Shown here in pieces: positions 8,933 to 18,356 of a DNA stretch of 64,000 nt. Made by a program: the position numbers and the translations under genes. Origin of the DNA: Mucilaginibacter straminoryzae (GTDB taxonomy: Bacteria; Bacteroidota; Bacteroidia; Sphingobacteriales; Sphingobacteriaceae); the NCBI RefSeq assembly GCF_022953055.1, contig NZ_JALJEJ010000011.1, positions 62,001-126,000 of the forward strand, given 5' to 3'. The notes under the pieces are model-generated. The model was not told where the DNA came from, searched no databases, and saw only the letters and a program-made list of their open reading frames with translations. Numbering within the stretch: position 1 is the stretch's first letter; each line of letters opens with the position of its first letter.

Positions 8933-9508
8933 TTATTTTTTACCTTCTTGCTCAGCCTGACGCAGTGCACGAGAAGTAGTAACAGATACGATAGTATCTT
9001 CAACTGCGTTGGTGATTACTAAGTTTTCTAACTTAACGTCGCCTACACGTACAGATTTACCAACTTCAAGGCCTTCGATGCTAACGTCGATGGTATCAAC
9101 GTGGTCTTTAGGTAAGCCTTTAACACGCAGTTTACGTAATTTCTGAACCAGTTTACCACCCATTTTAACACCTGGAGAAGTTCCGGTTAAACGGATAGGA
9201 ATTTCAATAGCAACCGGTTTATTTTCGTTCAGTTGTAAAAAGTCAACGTGAATGATTCTTTCAGTAAGCGGGTGGAACTGAATGTCCTGGATGATCGCCT
9301 GGGTAGTAGTACCGGCAACTTCAATATCAATTAATTGAACATCAGGAGTATAAACTACTGGTTTAAGATCAGCTTCTGCAACAGAGAAGTGAGTTTGAGT
9401 AGCACCACCGTACAATACAGCTGGTACCAGACCCTGGTAGCGCAGCGCTTTGGCATCGCGTTTCCCTACGTTCTCTCTTGGAGAACCGCTAATAGCAATT
9501 GATTTCAT
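8933..9508 (-). CDS. rplY: Ribosomal protein L25, long (TL5/CTC) form
   Basis: A 191-residue L25 of the two-domain CTC type, which binds 5S rRNA. The N-terminal domain contains AKALRYQGLVPAVLYGG (about residues 19-35) and the C-terminal TL5-like domain contains IPIRLTGTSPGVKMGGKL. It sits between prs and pth. Length fits the long form rather than the ~95-residue E. coli form. Confidence 0.95.
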   Translation of the reverse strand: MKSIAISGSPRENVGKRDAKALRYQGLVPAVLYGGATQTHFSVAEADLKPVVYTPDVQLIDIEVAGTTTQAIIQDIQFHPLTERIIHVDFLQLNENKPVAIEIPIRLTGTSPGVKMGGKLVQKLRKLRVKGLPKDHVDTIDVSIEGLEVGKSVRVGDVKLENLVITNAVEDTIVSVTTSRALRQAEQEGKK

Positions 9509-9536
9509 TTTTTTTGTTAATTGTTGAGCCTCTCAC

Positions 9537-9630
9537 CATCCCTCTCGGGGGGAGAGGGGGCTTGAAGCCCATATTGTTTATTTATTAATTCAAATAACAG
9601 TCCTCCCTACGGGGAGGATTCAGGCGGGGC
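9537..9630. repeat. Double-hairpin intergenic repeat, second copy
   Basis: Contains CCCTCTC paired with GAGAGGG and TCCTCCC paired with GGGGAGGA, the same two hairpins as at 4936-5006, with ~45 bp of AT-rich DNA between them. It occupies the prs-rplY spacer. Confidence 0.65.
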
Positions 9631-10575
9631 TCAATCCACCTTAAACAGCTGGCTGATCGAACCGTGCTCGTTTACGTTAGCGATTGCCTTTGCAAACAGA
9701 TCAGCGGTTGAAAGCACCCGTATCTTGCTGCTCTCTTGCTTCAACGGAATAGTATCGGTAACGATCAATTCTGTTAAAGCTGATTTTTCTATCGTTTCGT
9801 AAGCATTGCCCGATAACACAGGATGCGTACAAACCGCTCTTACGCTTCTTGCGCCACGCTCCATAATCAATGCGGCTGCTTTTGAAAGCGTACCTGCGGT
9901 ATCGCAAATATCATCGATCAGTACGATATCCTGATCGGTAACATCGCCGATAACCGTCATTGATTCTATTTCATTCGCCCGTTTACGGCGTTTGTCACAA
10001 ATTACCACCTCCGCGTTAAAATATTTGGCAAAGGTTCTGGCCCGGTATGATCCGCCCATATCCGGCGAAGCAATGGTCAGGTTTGGTAAACCCAGGCTTT
10101 TAATGTAAGGTACAAAGATCACCGAGGCATCCAGGTGATCAACCGGAACATCAAAAAAACCCTGTATCTGCGCCGCATGCAGGTCCATCGTCATAATACG
10201 GTTAATACCAGCTGCAACTAACAGGTTGGCAACCAGCTTTGCACCGATAGCAACCCGCGGTTTATCCTTACGGTCCTGACGGGCTAAGCCAAAGTAGGGG
10301 ATTACCGCTGTTACGTAGTGTGCAGAAGCACGGCGCGCAGCATCCACCATCATCAGAATCTCCATCAGGTTATCAGTCGGCTGGTTGGTAGACTGGATCA
10401 GGAACACGTCGCAACCACGGACAGACTCGTTAAAGTGTGGCTGGAATTCGCCGTCGCTGAAGCGCGAAAAAATCACATCTCCAAGTTCGCGGCCATAACA
10501 ATCAGCAATTTTGCGGGAAAGCTCTAAGCTGCTTGTGCCTGAAAATAGTTTAACCGGGTTAAATTGTAAGGGCAT
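9631..10575 (-). CDS. prs: Ribose-phosphate pyrophosphokinase
   Basis: A 314-residue class I PRPP synthase that makes PRPP from ribose 5-phosphate and ATP for nucleotide, His and Trp synthesis. Visible motifs are FSDGEF, the ATP/flexible loop YFGLARQDRK, the metal-binding DLHAAQIQGFFDVPVDHL and the PRPP loop VLIDDICDTAGTL. Length is normal. It lies downstream of tRNA-Gln on the same strand and upstream of rplY. Confidence 0.97.
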   Translation of the reverse strand: MPLQFNPVKLFSGTSSLELSRKIADCYGRELGDVIFSRFSDGEFQPHFNESVRGCDVFLIQSTNQPTDNLMEILMMVDAARRASAHYVTAVIPYFGLARQDRKDKPRVAIGAKLVANLLVAAGINRIMTMDLHAAQIQGFFDVPVDHLDASVIFVPYIKSLGLPNLTIASPDMGGSYRARTFAKYFNAEVVICDKRRKRANEIESMTVIGDVTDQDIVLIDDICDTAGTLSKAAALIMERGARSVRAVCTHPVLSGNAYETIEKSALTELIVTDTIPLKQESSKIRVLSTADLFAKAIANVNEHGSISQLFKVD

Positions 10576-10700
10576 CCTTTTATTGAAATTTCGAACCCCG
10601 GGGATTAAGCCGGAAATTCAGTTATCAACTTTACTTTACGTAAAAACGAGTTATCAACCTGCCAACCTCAGCAACAATACACGGTACTGAAGCCTATAAA

Positions 10701-10737
10701 CGAAAAAATTCGAATTCCGATATACGAAATCCGAATC
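10701..10737. repeat. Short-word repeat (CGAAAT/CGAATC type)
   Basis: Repeats of the words CGAATTCCGATA, CGAAATCCGAAT between tRNA-Gln and prs. The same words build the hairpin between rpsN and rpsH at 47612-47700. Confidence 0.45.
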
Positions 10738-10747
10738 TTTTCCTTTG

Positions 10748-10818
10748 TTGTCCGACCTGGATTCGAACCAAGACAAACTGAACCAAAATCAGTTGTACTA
10801 CCCTTATACTATCGGACA
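10748..10818 (-). tRNA. tRNA-Gln (anticodon TTG)
   Basis: The minus strand folds as a 71-nt tRNA. The acceptor arm is TGTCCGA with TCGGACA, the anticodon stem ACTGA with TCAGT around loop TTTTGGT (anticodon TTG), and the T-loop is GGTTCGAATCC. The CCA end is not encoded. The remaining 10576-11028 spacer holds a short word repeat and the promoter region of the next gene. Confidence 0.95.
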
Positions 10819-11028
10819 ATACCAGTTTCAGATAATTGCCTTCCGAAACGGAATGCAAATGTAAGACGATTTTTGAAACTTCAAAAGTAAAATTTAAAAA
10901 AATCTGAAAGCATGTAAAATCTATGCTAAGCGGGGTTAAATAATGTTAAACTATCCGGCTATTGGCCAAAAAGATATAATAGTTTTCTTAATTTCGTCGG
11001 CTTTAAACTGTTTCCTTTATATTCAACT

Positions 11029-14000
11029 ATGAATTATAATAAGACCAATAATTTATTCGGCTGGATTACATTCGTTATTGCTGCCATTACTTATATTCTT
11101 ACGCTGGAGCCTTCGGCCAGTTTCTGGGACTGTGGCGAATTTATTGCCTGTATCTACCGTTTACAGGTAGCCCACCAGCCGGGTGCGCCTTTGTTCACCA
11201 TGATCGGCAAGATCTTTTCTTTACTGTCTTTCGGTGATGTACATAAAGTAGCTTACTGGACTAACATGGCCTCAGCCCTGGCCAGCGCGGCTACCATTTT
11301 GTTCCTTTTCTGGAGCATTACTGCGCTTGCAAAGAAATTATTGGTTAAAAATAACAATGAAATATCCGCTACGGACCAGATCCTGATCATCGGTGCAGGT
11401 ATCGTAGGCGCATTGGCTTACACATGGTCTGACACCTTCTGGTTTTCAGCTGTGGAGTCTGAAGTTTACGCGCAATCATCTCTATGTACTGCCATTGTAT
11501 TCTGGGCTACCCTGAAGTGGGATGCGCATGCAGACGAGCCTGGTGCCGACCGCTGGCTGATCTTTATCGCCTACATCATGGGTTTATCTATCGGTATCCA
11601 CTTGTTAAACTTGCTGGTAATACCGGCCATCGCCCTGGTAATCTATTTCCGCAGAGCTAAAACCATTACCTCTAAAGGTACCATCTGGTCTTTCATTTTA
11701 GGTTGTGTTGCTTTAGGTTTAGTTTTGTGGGGAATTATCCAATACACGGTAAAAGGCGCAGCTTACAGCGATTTATTCTTTGTAAATACCTTAGGTTTCA
11801 GTTTTAACACCGGTGCTATTATATTCTATCTGCTGTTGGTTGCAGCCATTGTACTGGGTATTTACTATACCATTAAGCCTAATAACAGTGTCATCATTGC
11901 GGCAGCAGCATGTTTTATCCTGTTGCTGTTCTTTAGCGCCGGAATTATTGGTGTTATTGCAGGTGCGGCTGTCCTTGCTATCCTCGAATATATACTGCAT
12001 GTCCGCAAGGCACGCTACATCCTGAATATTGTTTTACTGGGTGCATTCTTTATTTTGCTCGGTTACAGTTCTTTCGTGATGATTATCATCCGTGCGAAGG
12101 CAGGCACCAACCTGAACAACAGCGACCCGGAGGATGCTTTTGCGTTAAACAGTTACCTGAACCGCGACCAGTATGGCGAAACGCCTTTATTATACGGTCA
12201 GTATTTCGATGCGAAACAAACTGATGTGAAGGAAGGGCAGACCTTGTATCGCCGTGGAAAAACCAAATATGAAATCGCTGGCAAAAAACAAACTGCCATT
12301 TACGATCATAACACGCCATTCCCTCGCATCTTTAGCCAAACCGGCGACGATGTGCAGTTCTATCGCCAGTGGCTGCACCTGGGGCAGGAAGAAAGCCCGA
12401 CCATGGCGCACAACATCGGCTTTTTCCTGAGCTGGCAGGTAAACCAGATGTATAACCGCTACTTCTTATGGAACTTTGTAGGCCGTACCAATGATATGGA
12501 TGGCCAGAACGATAGCAATGGTACAGACGGTAACTGGATCACCGGTTTCAACGCCGGTAAGCGCTTGCCTTACGCCGTAACCCATAGCAAATCTTACAAC
12601 CGCATGTACGCCTTGCCGTTCCTGATCGGTGTATTAGGTTTGGTTTATCACTTCCGCCGCCGTCAGCGCGACGCCGGTATTGTGGCGGTACTATTCTTCT
12701 TTACCGGTTTAGCTATTGTGCTTTACCTGAACCAGGACCCGAACCAGCCGCGCGAACGTGATTATGCCTATGCAGGTTCGTTTTACGCTTTTGCTATCTG
12801 GATTGGTTTAGGGGTATTGGCTATTGCCGATCTGCTAAGCAAAAAAATGAATGCAAAAACCAGCGCGCTGATTGCCAGTGTAGCCTGTTTGATTGCCGCA
12901 CCAATATTAATGGCCAGCCAGGAATGGGATGACCACGACCGTTCTACCAAAACTACGCCGCGCGATATGGCGACCAACTACCTGCAGTCTTGCGCGCCTA
13001 ATGCGATATTATTCACTTATGGCGATAACGATACTTACCCGTTGTGGTATGCGCAGGAGGTAGAAGGTATCCGCCCGGATGTGCGTATCGTGAACCTGAG
13101 CTTGTTAGGTACCGATTGGTACATTCGCCAGATGAAGCAGAAAATGAATACTTCTGCACCGCTGCCTATCACCATGCCGAACGAAAAGTTTGTTGCTGGT
13201 GTGCGCGATGTACTTTACCTGAACGACCGTAACCTGCCAGGCTCGATTGAGCTGAAAGAAGTTTTCGATTTTGTGACTTCTGATAGCCAGGATGCGAAGA
13301 TACAGTACGAAAACGGAGAGTCGGATAACTACCTGCCAACGCAGAATTTCAAGATCACCAATAACCCGGACGAAGTGGTGAGTACCGGAACAGTACCTGC
13401 CCAGTTGAAAGATAAGATCGATCCGGTAATGAGCTGGAAATATCCTTCACGCTACCTTACAAAAGATAACCTGGCTATGATCGATATCCTGGCGCACAAT
13501 AACTGGAAACGCCCGGTTTATTTTGCCATCACCGTGGGTAACGATAACATGATCGGCCTTGACAAGTACCTTTATAATGAAGGTTTTGCTTACCGCCTGA
13601 TGCCGTTAAAACCGGATACCGCCGCCCAGCCGTTAGAAGTAACAAACACGCTCACCATGTATAATAACATGATGAACAAGTTTAAATGGGGCAACATGAA
13701 GCATGCGCGTTACCTGGATCATGAGTCTACCGTAATGTTCTACCCGCTGATCATGAAGCAATTCAGCACCCTGAGCGATCATTTGGTAGCTGAAGGCCAT
13801 ACCGACCTGGCCAAGAACTTGTTGAAACGCTTTGATGAAGTGATGCCTGATCTGTACCCATACACCGAGGTTTCTGCCCGTAAATTCTACATGGTAGAAA
13901 GCGGCTACAAAGCAGGCGAACCTCAACTGGCAAACAAATGGGCGAACGAGTTGGATACCTATCTGGATGCGGTGTTAAGCTATAACTCAGACCTGCTGAA

Positions 14001-14175
14001 AGATAATGCTGACGGAGTAAACACACACGATGTGCAGTTGTGTATGTCTATACTGAACGGCTTGGTAGGATTGACGAAAGATAACCAGCAAACTGCACTG
14101 AGTGCAAAGCTTGACAAGCAGTTTAAGGATTACGAAAGCAAATTGTCGAGCATCCTGGCACGACAGCAACAATAA
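11029..14175 (+). CDS. DUF2723 multi-spanning membrane protein
   Basis: A 1048-residue protein beginning with the DUF2723 signature: LTLEPSASFWDCGEFIACIYRLQVAHQPGAP falls within residues 25-55. The first half has about ten hydrophobic membrane segments; the second half (from ~640) is soluble and probably periplasmic, ending in helices. DUF2723 belongs to the GT-C-like group related to eukaryotic TMEM260, so transfer of a lipid-linked sugar to exported proteins is plausible but inferred. The gene is preceded by its own long leader and followed by a repeat-rich spacer, so it appears to be monocistronic. Confidence 0.85.
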   Translation: MNYNKTNNLFGWITFVIAAITYILTLEPSASFWDCGEFIACIYRLQVAHQPGAPLFTMIGKIFSLLSFGDVHKVAYWTNMASALASAATILFLFWSITALAKKLLVKNNNEISATDQILIIGAGIVGALAYTWSDTFWFSAVESEVYAQSSLCTAIVFWATLKWDAHADEPGADRWLIFIAYIMGLSIGIHLLNLLVIPAIALVIYFRRAKTITSKGTIWSFILGCVALGLVLWGIIQYTVKGAAYSDLFFVNTLGFSFNTGAIIFYLLLVAAIVLGIYYTIKPNNSVIIAAAACFILLLFFSAGIIGVIAGAAVLAILEYILHVRKARYILNIVLLGAFFILLGYSSFVMIIIRAKAGTNLNNSDPEDAFALNSYLNRDQYGETPLLYGQYFDAKQTDVKEGQTLYRRGKTKYEIAGKKQTAIYDHNTPFPRIFSQTGDDVQFYRQWLHLGQEESPTMAHNIGFFLSWQVNQMYNRYFLWNFVGRTNDMDGQNDSNGTDGNWITGFNAGKRLPYAVTHSKSYNRMYALPFLIGVLGLVYHFRRRQRDAGIVAVLFFFTGLAIVLYLNQDPNQPRERDYAYAGSFYAFAIWIGLGVLAIADLLSKKMNAKTSALIASVACLIAAPILMASQEWDDHDRSTKTTPRDMATNYLQSCAPNAILFTYGDNDTYPLWYAQEVEGIRPDVRIVNLSLLGTDWYIRQMKQKMNTSAPLPITMPNEKFVAGVRDVLYLNDRNLPGSIELKEVFDFVTSDSQDAKIQYENGESDNYLPTQNFKITNNPDEVVSTGTVPAQLKDKIDPVMSWKYPSRYLTKDNLAMIDILAHNNWKRPVYFAITVGNDNMIGLDKYLYNEGFAYRLMPLKPDTAAQPLEVTNTLTMYNNMMNKFKWGNMKHARYLDHESTVMFYPLIMKQFSTLSDHLVAEGHTDLAKNLLKRFDEVMPDLYPYTEVSARKFYMVESGYKAGEPQLANKWANELDTYLDAVLSYNSDLLKDNADGVNTHDVQLCMSILNGLVGLTKDNQQTALSAKLDKQFKDYESKLSSILARQQQ

Positions 14176-14183
14176 GCTGAATA

Positions 14184-14260
14184 AGCCCCACCTATATCCT
14201 CCCCGGTAGGGGAGGACTTTTATAAGCCCCTCTCCCAGGAGAGTGGTTGGGTAGAGGTAA
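14184..14260. repeat. Double-hairpin intergenic repeat, inverted copy
   Basis: TCCTCCCC with GGGGAGGA, then CCTCTCCCAGGAGAG, in the opposite order to the copies at 4936 and 9537. It directly follows the DUF2723 gene and may act as its terminator. Confidence 0.6.
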
Positions 14261-14330
14261 AGGCAGGAAGAGCGGGAGCAACAGTTCGTCTGACTCTTGT
14301 TTACTTGTACGGTGCGCTCCCCGTAAAGAT

Positions 14331-14519
14331 GATAATGACAAAAATGTCACCCTGAGCTCAGTCGAAGGGTTTACGCGTTTCCTTTAAGAAGAGATTGCCG
14401 CGTCGCTGCGCTCCTCGCAAAGACGATAATGACAAAAATGTCACCCTGAGCTCCGTCGAAGGGTCTTTACGCTTTCCTTTAAGAAGAGATTGCCGCGTCG
14501 CTGCACTCCTCGCAAAGAC
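14331..14519. repeat. Tandem duplication of a ~94-bp intergenic element
   Basis: Unit 1 runs 14331-14424 and unit 2 14425-14519. They are about 95% identical and both start GATAATGACAAAAATGTCAC and end CTCCTCGCAAAGAC. A degraded fragment (GCGCTCCCCGTAAAGAT) precedes unit 1. The words GAGATTGCCGCGTCG and CTCCTCGCAA link it to the inverted repeat at 8755-8850. The rest of the 14176-14736 spacer contains TCTTGTCTCTTG/TTTCTGAAAC word repeats and a promoter-like site but no gene. Confidence 0.8.
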
Positions 14520-14709
14520 AAGAATTGGTATATCACGTTTACAGCGATCTGGTTAAATCCCAACTTTAAGATTTTTAAAGTCTTGATTCTTGTCTCTTGT
14601 TTCTGAAACGATTCTTATTTCTGAAACGGCTCTTGTCTCTTGCTCCCAATAGACTTGTCTTCAGCGCGTCATATAATCCGATTGCGTAAAAAGCGGTTGT
14701 GCGAATAGA

Positions 14710-14717
14710 TACCTTTG
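14710..14717 (+). promoter_or_regulatory. Bacteroidota -7 element TACCTTTG
   Basis: TACCTTTG matches TAnnTTTG and lies 19 bases before the START-domain gene. No TTTG is found at the expected -33 position, so this is a partial match. Confidence 0.45.
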
Positions 14718-14736
14718 CTTTACCCGAAACTAATTT

Positions 14737-15378
14737 ATGCTAAGAAGATTATTTTTTACCCTTGGGTTTGCTTTATGCGTATCGCAGCTGTTTGCCCAAA
14801 CCACCTGGACCTTAAACACAGAAAAAGAAGGTATTAAAGTTTACACCAGCCCGGTGCCTGATTCTAAAGTGAAAGCTTTACGTGTAGAGTGCGAGTACAA
14901 AACCACGCTGTCGCAGTTAGTTGCTGTATTGCTCGACGTAAAAGGATGCACGGAGTGGGTTTATCACACCAAGTCTGCTACCTTAATTAAGCAGGTATCC
15001 CCTTCAGAGTTATATTATTATTCAGAAATTAATCTACCCTGGCCTACAGAAAACCGCGATTTTGTGGCCCACCTGATCGTACAGCAAAATCCGGATACCA
15101 AAGTGGTTACGATGGATGGCCCGGCAGTGCCAGGTTTTGTCGCTGTAAAGAAAGGTATTGTACGGATAGATCATTCTAAAGGCAGATGGGTGCTTACCCC
15201 GTCAGATGGTAAGGTTAAAGTAGAATACACTTTACACGTAGACCCGGCTGGCGCCATACCCGCTTGGTTGGTGAACCTCTTAGCTGCTGAAGGGCCTATT
15301 CAAAGCTTCAAGGCGTTACGTACACAATTGCAGAAACCCCAGTACCAGAACGCGGGCTATAGTTTTATAAAGAACTAA
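14737..15378 (+). CDS. START-domain lipid-binding protein, exported
   Basis: A 213-residue protein with a signal peptide ending in LFAQ (residue ~21). The mature part matches the START/Bet v1-type lipid-binding fold: WTLNTEKEGIKVYTSP near the N-terminus, CTEWVYHTK, and the hallmark LPWPTENRDFV. It probably binds or carries a hydrophobic ligand in the periplasm. No operon partner overlaps it. The ligand is unknown. Confidence 0.8.
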   Translation: MLRRLFFTLGFALCVSQLFAQTTWTLNTEKEGIKVYTSPVPDSKVKALRVECEYKTTLSQLVAVLLDVKGCTEWVYHTKSATLIKQVSPSELYYYSEINLPWPTENRDFVAHLIVQQNPDTKVVTMDGPAVPGFVAVKKGIVRIDHSKGRWVLTPSDGKVKVEYTLHVDPAGAIPAWLVNLLAAEGPIQSFKALRTQLQKPQYQNAGYSFIKN

Positions 15379-15498
15379 TCCTGTTTATTGCGGCTATGGT
15401 TAGGCCGATCGATATAACGTGTAAGCACCGGAAAAATAATTGCACTTTTTCGTAGCATTTTTGTAACTATCGGTATTCAGGTTACGTCTTATGTTTAC

Positions 15499-17919
15499 AT
15501 GAGATCTACCTTATCACTTTTGGCGTTACTGCTAATGTGCACGTGCGCCTTTGCCCAGCCTGCTACTCAGGTAATCAAAGGTATCGTAACAGATTCTTTA
15601 AAAAAACAGCCCATTGGTTATGTAACAGTGGCTGTAAGAACGGCAAAGACAGACCAGCCTGTAAAAAGTACCCTAAGCAAAGAGAGCGGTAGTTTCGAGT
15701 TCAATAATCTTCCCGCAAAATCCTACAAGCTGGTACTGGCATCGGTAGGATATAAAAATAAGACCATCTTTCTTGATAGCACAAAGGCGATGATAGACCT
15801 TGGCAAGATCCTGCTTTCACCTGCGAGCAAGGATTTGAACGAGGTAACAGTTACTGCATTAAAACCCCTGGTAAAGCGCGAGGTAGACCGTATTGCTTAC
15901 GATGTGCAGGCCGACCCGGAAAGTAAAGCAACCAATGCCCTGGAAATGTTGCGTAAGGTGCCACTTGTTTCTGTAGACGGGCAAGACCAGATTAAGCTGA
16001 AAGGGAATACCGACTATAAAATATTTATTAATGGCAAGCCTTCGGCACTGGTGACGCAAAACCCTTCGGATGTATTGAAATCAATGCCGGCTACCAATAT
16101 CGAAAAGATAGAGGTGATCACAAATCCACCGGCAAAGTACGAGGCCGAAGGTTTAGCGGGGATCATTAATATCATCACCAAGAAAAATGCCGACCAGGGG
16201 TATAACGGTACAGTTACCAGTCGCTATAACAGCGTTTGGGGACCGGGTGGTAATCTGAACGCTACGGTAAAGCAGGGTAAGTTCGGCATTAACGGCTATG
16301 TGGGTTTTAATAGTCAAAATAAACAGAATACCAGCTTTAATAACGCCACTTATACCTATGCGCCGGTGGTATCGTCGCTTATGCAGAACGGAAACCGCTT
16401 TAACCAGGGGCGAAACATTTATAGTAATGCTGAGCTGAGTTACGAGATAGATACGCTGAACCTGTTATCCGGAAGTTTTAATTCCTATAAATTCAGTTTC
16501 GACCGTAACAGTTATCAGCTGTCCTTTCAACCGGGGCTTACACCGTCTCTGAACCAGTCATATGCGCTTAATAACCTGGGAAATGGTTATTTCCGGGGAA
16601 CGGAAGCTTCCCTGAATTATCAGTTGGGCTTCAAACGAAACAAAGATCAATTGCTCACCCTGTCTTATAAATACAGCAGTTTTGGCAACAAGCAGGATAA
16701 TCAAAACACTTTCGAGCAAAAGCTCAACTATGGCCAGCCCGATTTTAATCAGCATAATAACGCTTCATCAGACGAGCAGACTATCCAGCTGGATTACGTA
16801 CATCCGTTTGATAAAAAGCTAACCTTTGAAACCGGTACAAAAGCTATCCTGCGGAAAAGCACCAGCGATTTTAACAGCGAAGTGTTCGATAAGACGGCTA
16901 ACGCATTTGTGCCCGATCTCACCCAGACCAACAACTTCGATTATCGGCAGGATGTGTACAGCGGCTATACATCACTGCAATACAAAAAAGAAAAATGGTC
17001 TGCCAAGGCCGGTTTACGGTTAGAACATACCACGGTTGATGCCAATTATACTTCAATCGGCAGCGCGGCAAACCAGGATTACAATAACCTGGTACCCAAT
17101 ATTTCCGTCATGCGTTCTTTCAAAAATAACAGCCTTAGCTTTAGTTTCTCCAATCGTATTTCGCGCCCGGGTATCTGGCAGTTAAACCCTTTTGTCAACC
17201 GTGCTAACCCCAAGTATATCCAGGTAGGTAACCCCGCGCTGCGGCCGGCCGTGAATCATAATTTCGAGTTAAACTATGATATATCCGGTAAGGGCAGTAT
17301 TAATATGGGCCTGAGCTACACCTTCGCCAATAACACTATACAAAACGTAACAACTATCGGCGCGGACACCGTTAGCGTGAGCACTTATGATAACGTGGGG
17401 AAGAATAAAAGAGTAGGTTACAGTTTAAGCGTTAATTACCCGCTTACCAAAAAGCTTTCTGCCAATCTTAACGCCCAACTGTTATTTATTGATCTGAAGG
17501 GTTTCTATAATAATATCTACTACCACAATAACGGTTTGCAGGGCTACACGTTCTTTAATGCCTCTTACAAGTTTACAAAAACCTTTAGAATGGGTGCCGA
17601 TGTTGATTTTGATAGTCGTTACGTGATGTTACAAGGCAGGGACAACAGTTGGTTTGGTGAATCTTTGAGCGCTTCTAAAGATTTCCTGAATGAAAAAGCC
17701 ACCTTATCATTGTATGTCAGCAACCCCTTCAAAAAGTTCATCAAAATTGATTTTTATTCCAAGACAGAACAGTTTGAGCAGTTTAATTCCTTCTACAATT
17801 ATTACCGTAACATCAGCCTCAGCTTTATGTATAAGTTCGGTAAGCTGAATTCAAGCATCAAGAAGAACCAGCGAGGTATCAGGAATGACGATACCAGCGG
17901 AGGTGGCCGCGGAAATTAA
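15499..17919 (+). CDS. TonB-dependent-receptor-like outer membrane beta-barrel protein
   Basis: An 806-residue protein. It has a signal peptide (to ~20, CAFAQ), a carboxypeptidase regulatory-like domain (~25-110, VIKGIVTDSLKKQPIGYV), a plug domain (~115-225, with IFINGKPSALV and IEKIEVITNPPAKYEAEG) and a long beta-barrel rich in aromatic and polar alternation to the end. This is the outer membrane beta-barrel family common in Sphingobacteria. There is no clear SusD partner nearby, so a SusCD glycan system is unlikely. The C-terminal tail after the last strand is unusually basic and Gly-rich. The ligand is unknown. The next gene starts 12 bases downstream, so the two are probably co-transcribed. 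Confidence 0.88.
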   Translation: MRSTLSLLALLLMCTCAFAQPATQVIKGIVTDSLKKQPIGYVTVAVRTAKTDQPVKSTLSKESGSFEFNNLPAKSYKLVLASVGYKNKTIFLDSTKAMIDLGKILLSPASKDLNEVTVTALKPLVKREVDRIAYDVQADPESKATNALEMLRKVPLVSVDGQDQIKLKGNTDYKIFINGKPSALVTQNPSDVLKSMPATNIEKIEVITNPPAKYEAEGLAGIINIITKKNADQGYNGTVTSRYNSVWGPGGNLNATVKQGKFGINGYVGFNSQNKQNTSFNNATYTYAPVVSSLMQNGNRFNQGRNIYSNAELSYEIDTLNLLSGSFNSYKFSFDRNSYQLSFQPGLTPSLNQSYALNNLGNGYFRGTEASLNYQLGFKRNKDQLLTLSYKYSSFGNKQDNQNTFEQKLNYGQPDFNQHNNASSDEQTIQLDYVHPFDKKLTFETGTKAILRKSTSDFNSEVFDKTANAFVPDLTQTNNFDYRQDVYSGYTSLQYKKEKWSAKAGLRLEHTTVDANYTSIGSAANQDYNNLVPNISVMRSFKNNSLSFSFSNRISRPGIWQLNPFVNRANPKYIQVGNPALRPAVNHNFELNYDISGKGSINMGLSYTFANNTIQNVTTIGADTVSVSTYDNVGKNKRVGYSLSVNYPLTKKLSANLNAQLLFIDLKGFYNNIYYHNNGLQGYTFFNASYKFTKTFRMGADVDFDSRYVMLQGRDNSWFGESLSASKDFLNEKATLSLYVSNPFKKFIKIDFYSKTEQFEQFNSFYNYYRNISLSFMYKFGKLNSSIKKNQRGIRNDDTSGGGRGN

Positions 17920-17931
17920 TAACTTTGCCGG

Positions 17932-18282
17932 ATGAAAGTTTACGGCATCACCAATTGCGATACGGTTAAAAAAGCGTTAACCTGGTTAAAGACAAACCAT
18001 GTTGATTTTGAATTCCACGATTTTAAAAAACTTGGCGTAAGCGAAGAAAAGCTACAGGAGTGGAATGATAAGGCAGGTTACGAGAAATTTTTAAATAAGC
18101 AGGGCCTAACCTGGAAAAAGCTGGACGAACCCGTAAAGGCAGGTGTGAAATCTGCTGCGGAAGCCTTACCACTGCTGCAAGAGAAGACCAGTATTATCAA
18201 ACGCCCGGTGATCGAAGATGGCAATTTTCTTTATTTCGGTTTTGATGAAAACGTGTACCGCGAACACTTTCTGAAAAAATAG
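17932..18282 (+). CDS. ArsC/Spx-family reductase (YffB-like)
   Basis: A 116-residue thioredoxin-fold protein with the single-cysteine motif GITNCDTVKKA (Cys9) and IKRPVIED near the C-terminus, as in YffB and arsenate reductases. Without a second active-site cysteine it would rely on glutathione or another thiol. It starts 12 bases after the barrel gene. True arsenate reduction is not implied, and no ars genes are nearby. Confidence 0.85.
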   Translation: MKVYGITNCDTVKKALTWLKTNHVDFEFHDFKKLGVSEEKLQEWNDKAGYEKFLNKQGLTWKKLDEPVKAGVKSAAEALPLLQEKTSIIKRPVIEDGNFLYFGFDENVYREHFLKK

Positions 18283-18356
18283 CGCGATATTTCTTTACTT
18301 TGCACGTTATACTCTTGCCTAAGCAATTGTAGACCTTTATTATTTTCAATTTTTTA

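Noticed and set aside
8743-9022. Overlapping 86-89 residue reading frames on both strands between pth and rplY
   Set aside because: They consist of the inverted repeat, the rplY terminator and the 3' end of rplY read in other frames; no protein-like conservation.
11500-14000. Possible contiguous polysaccharide operon around the DUF2723 gene
   Set aside because: Neighbouring genes are unrelated and separated by long repeat-rich spacers.
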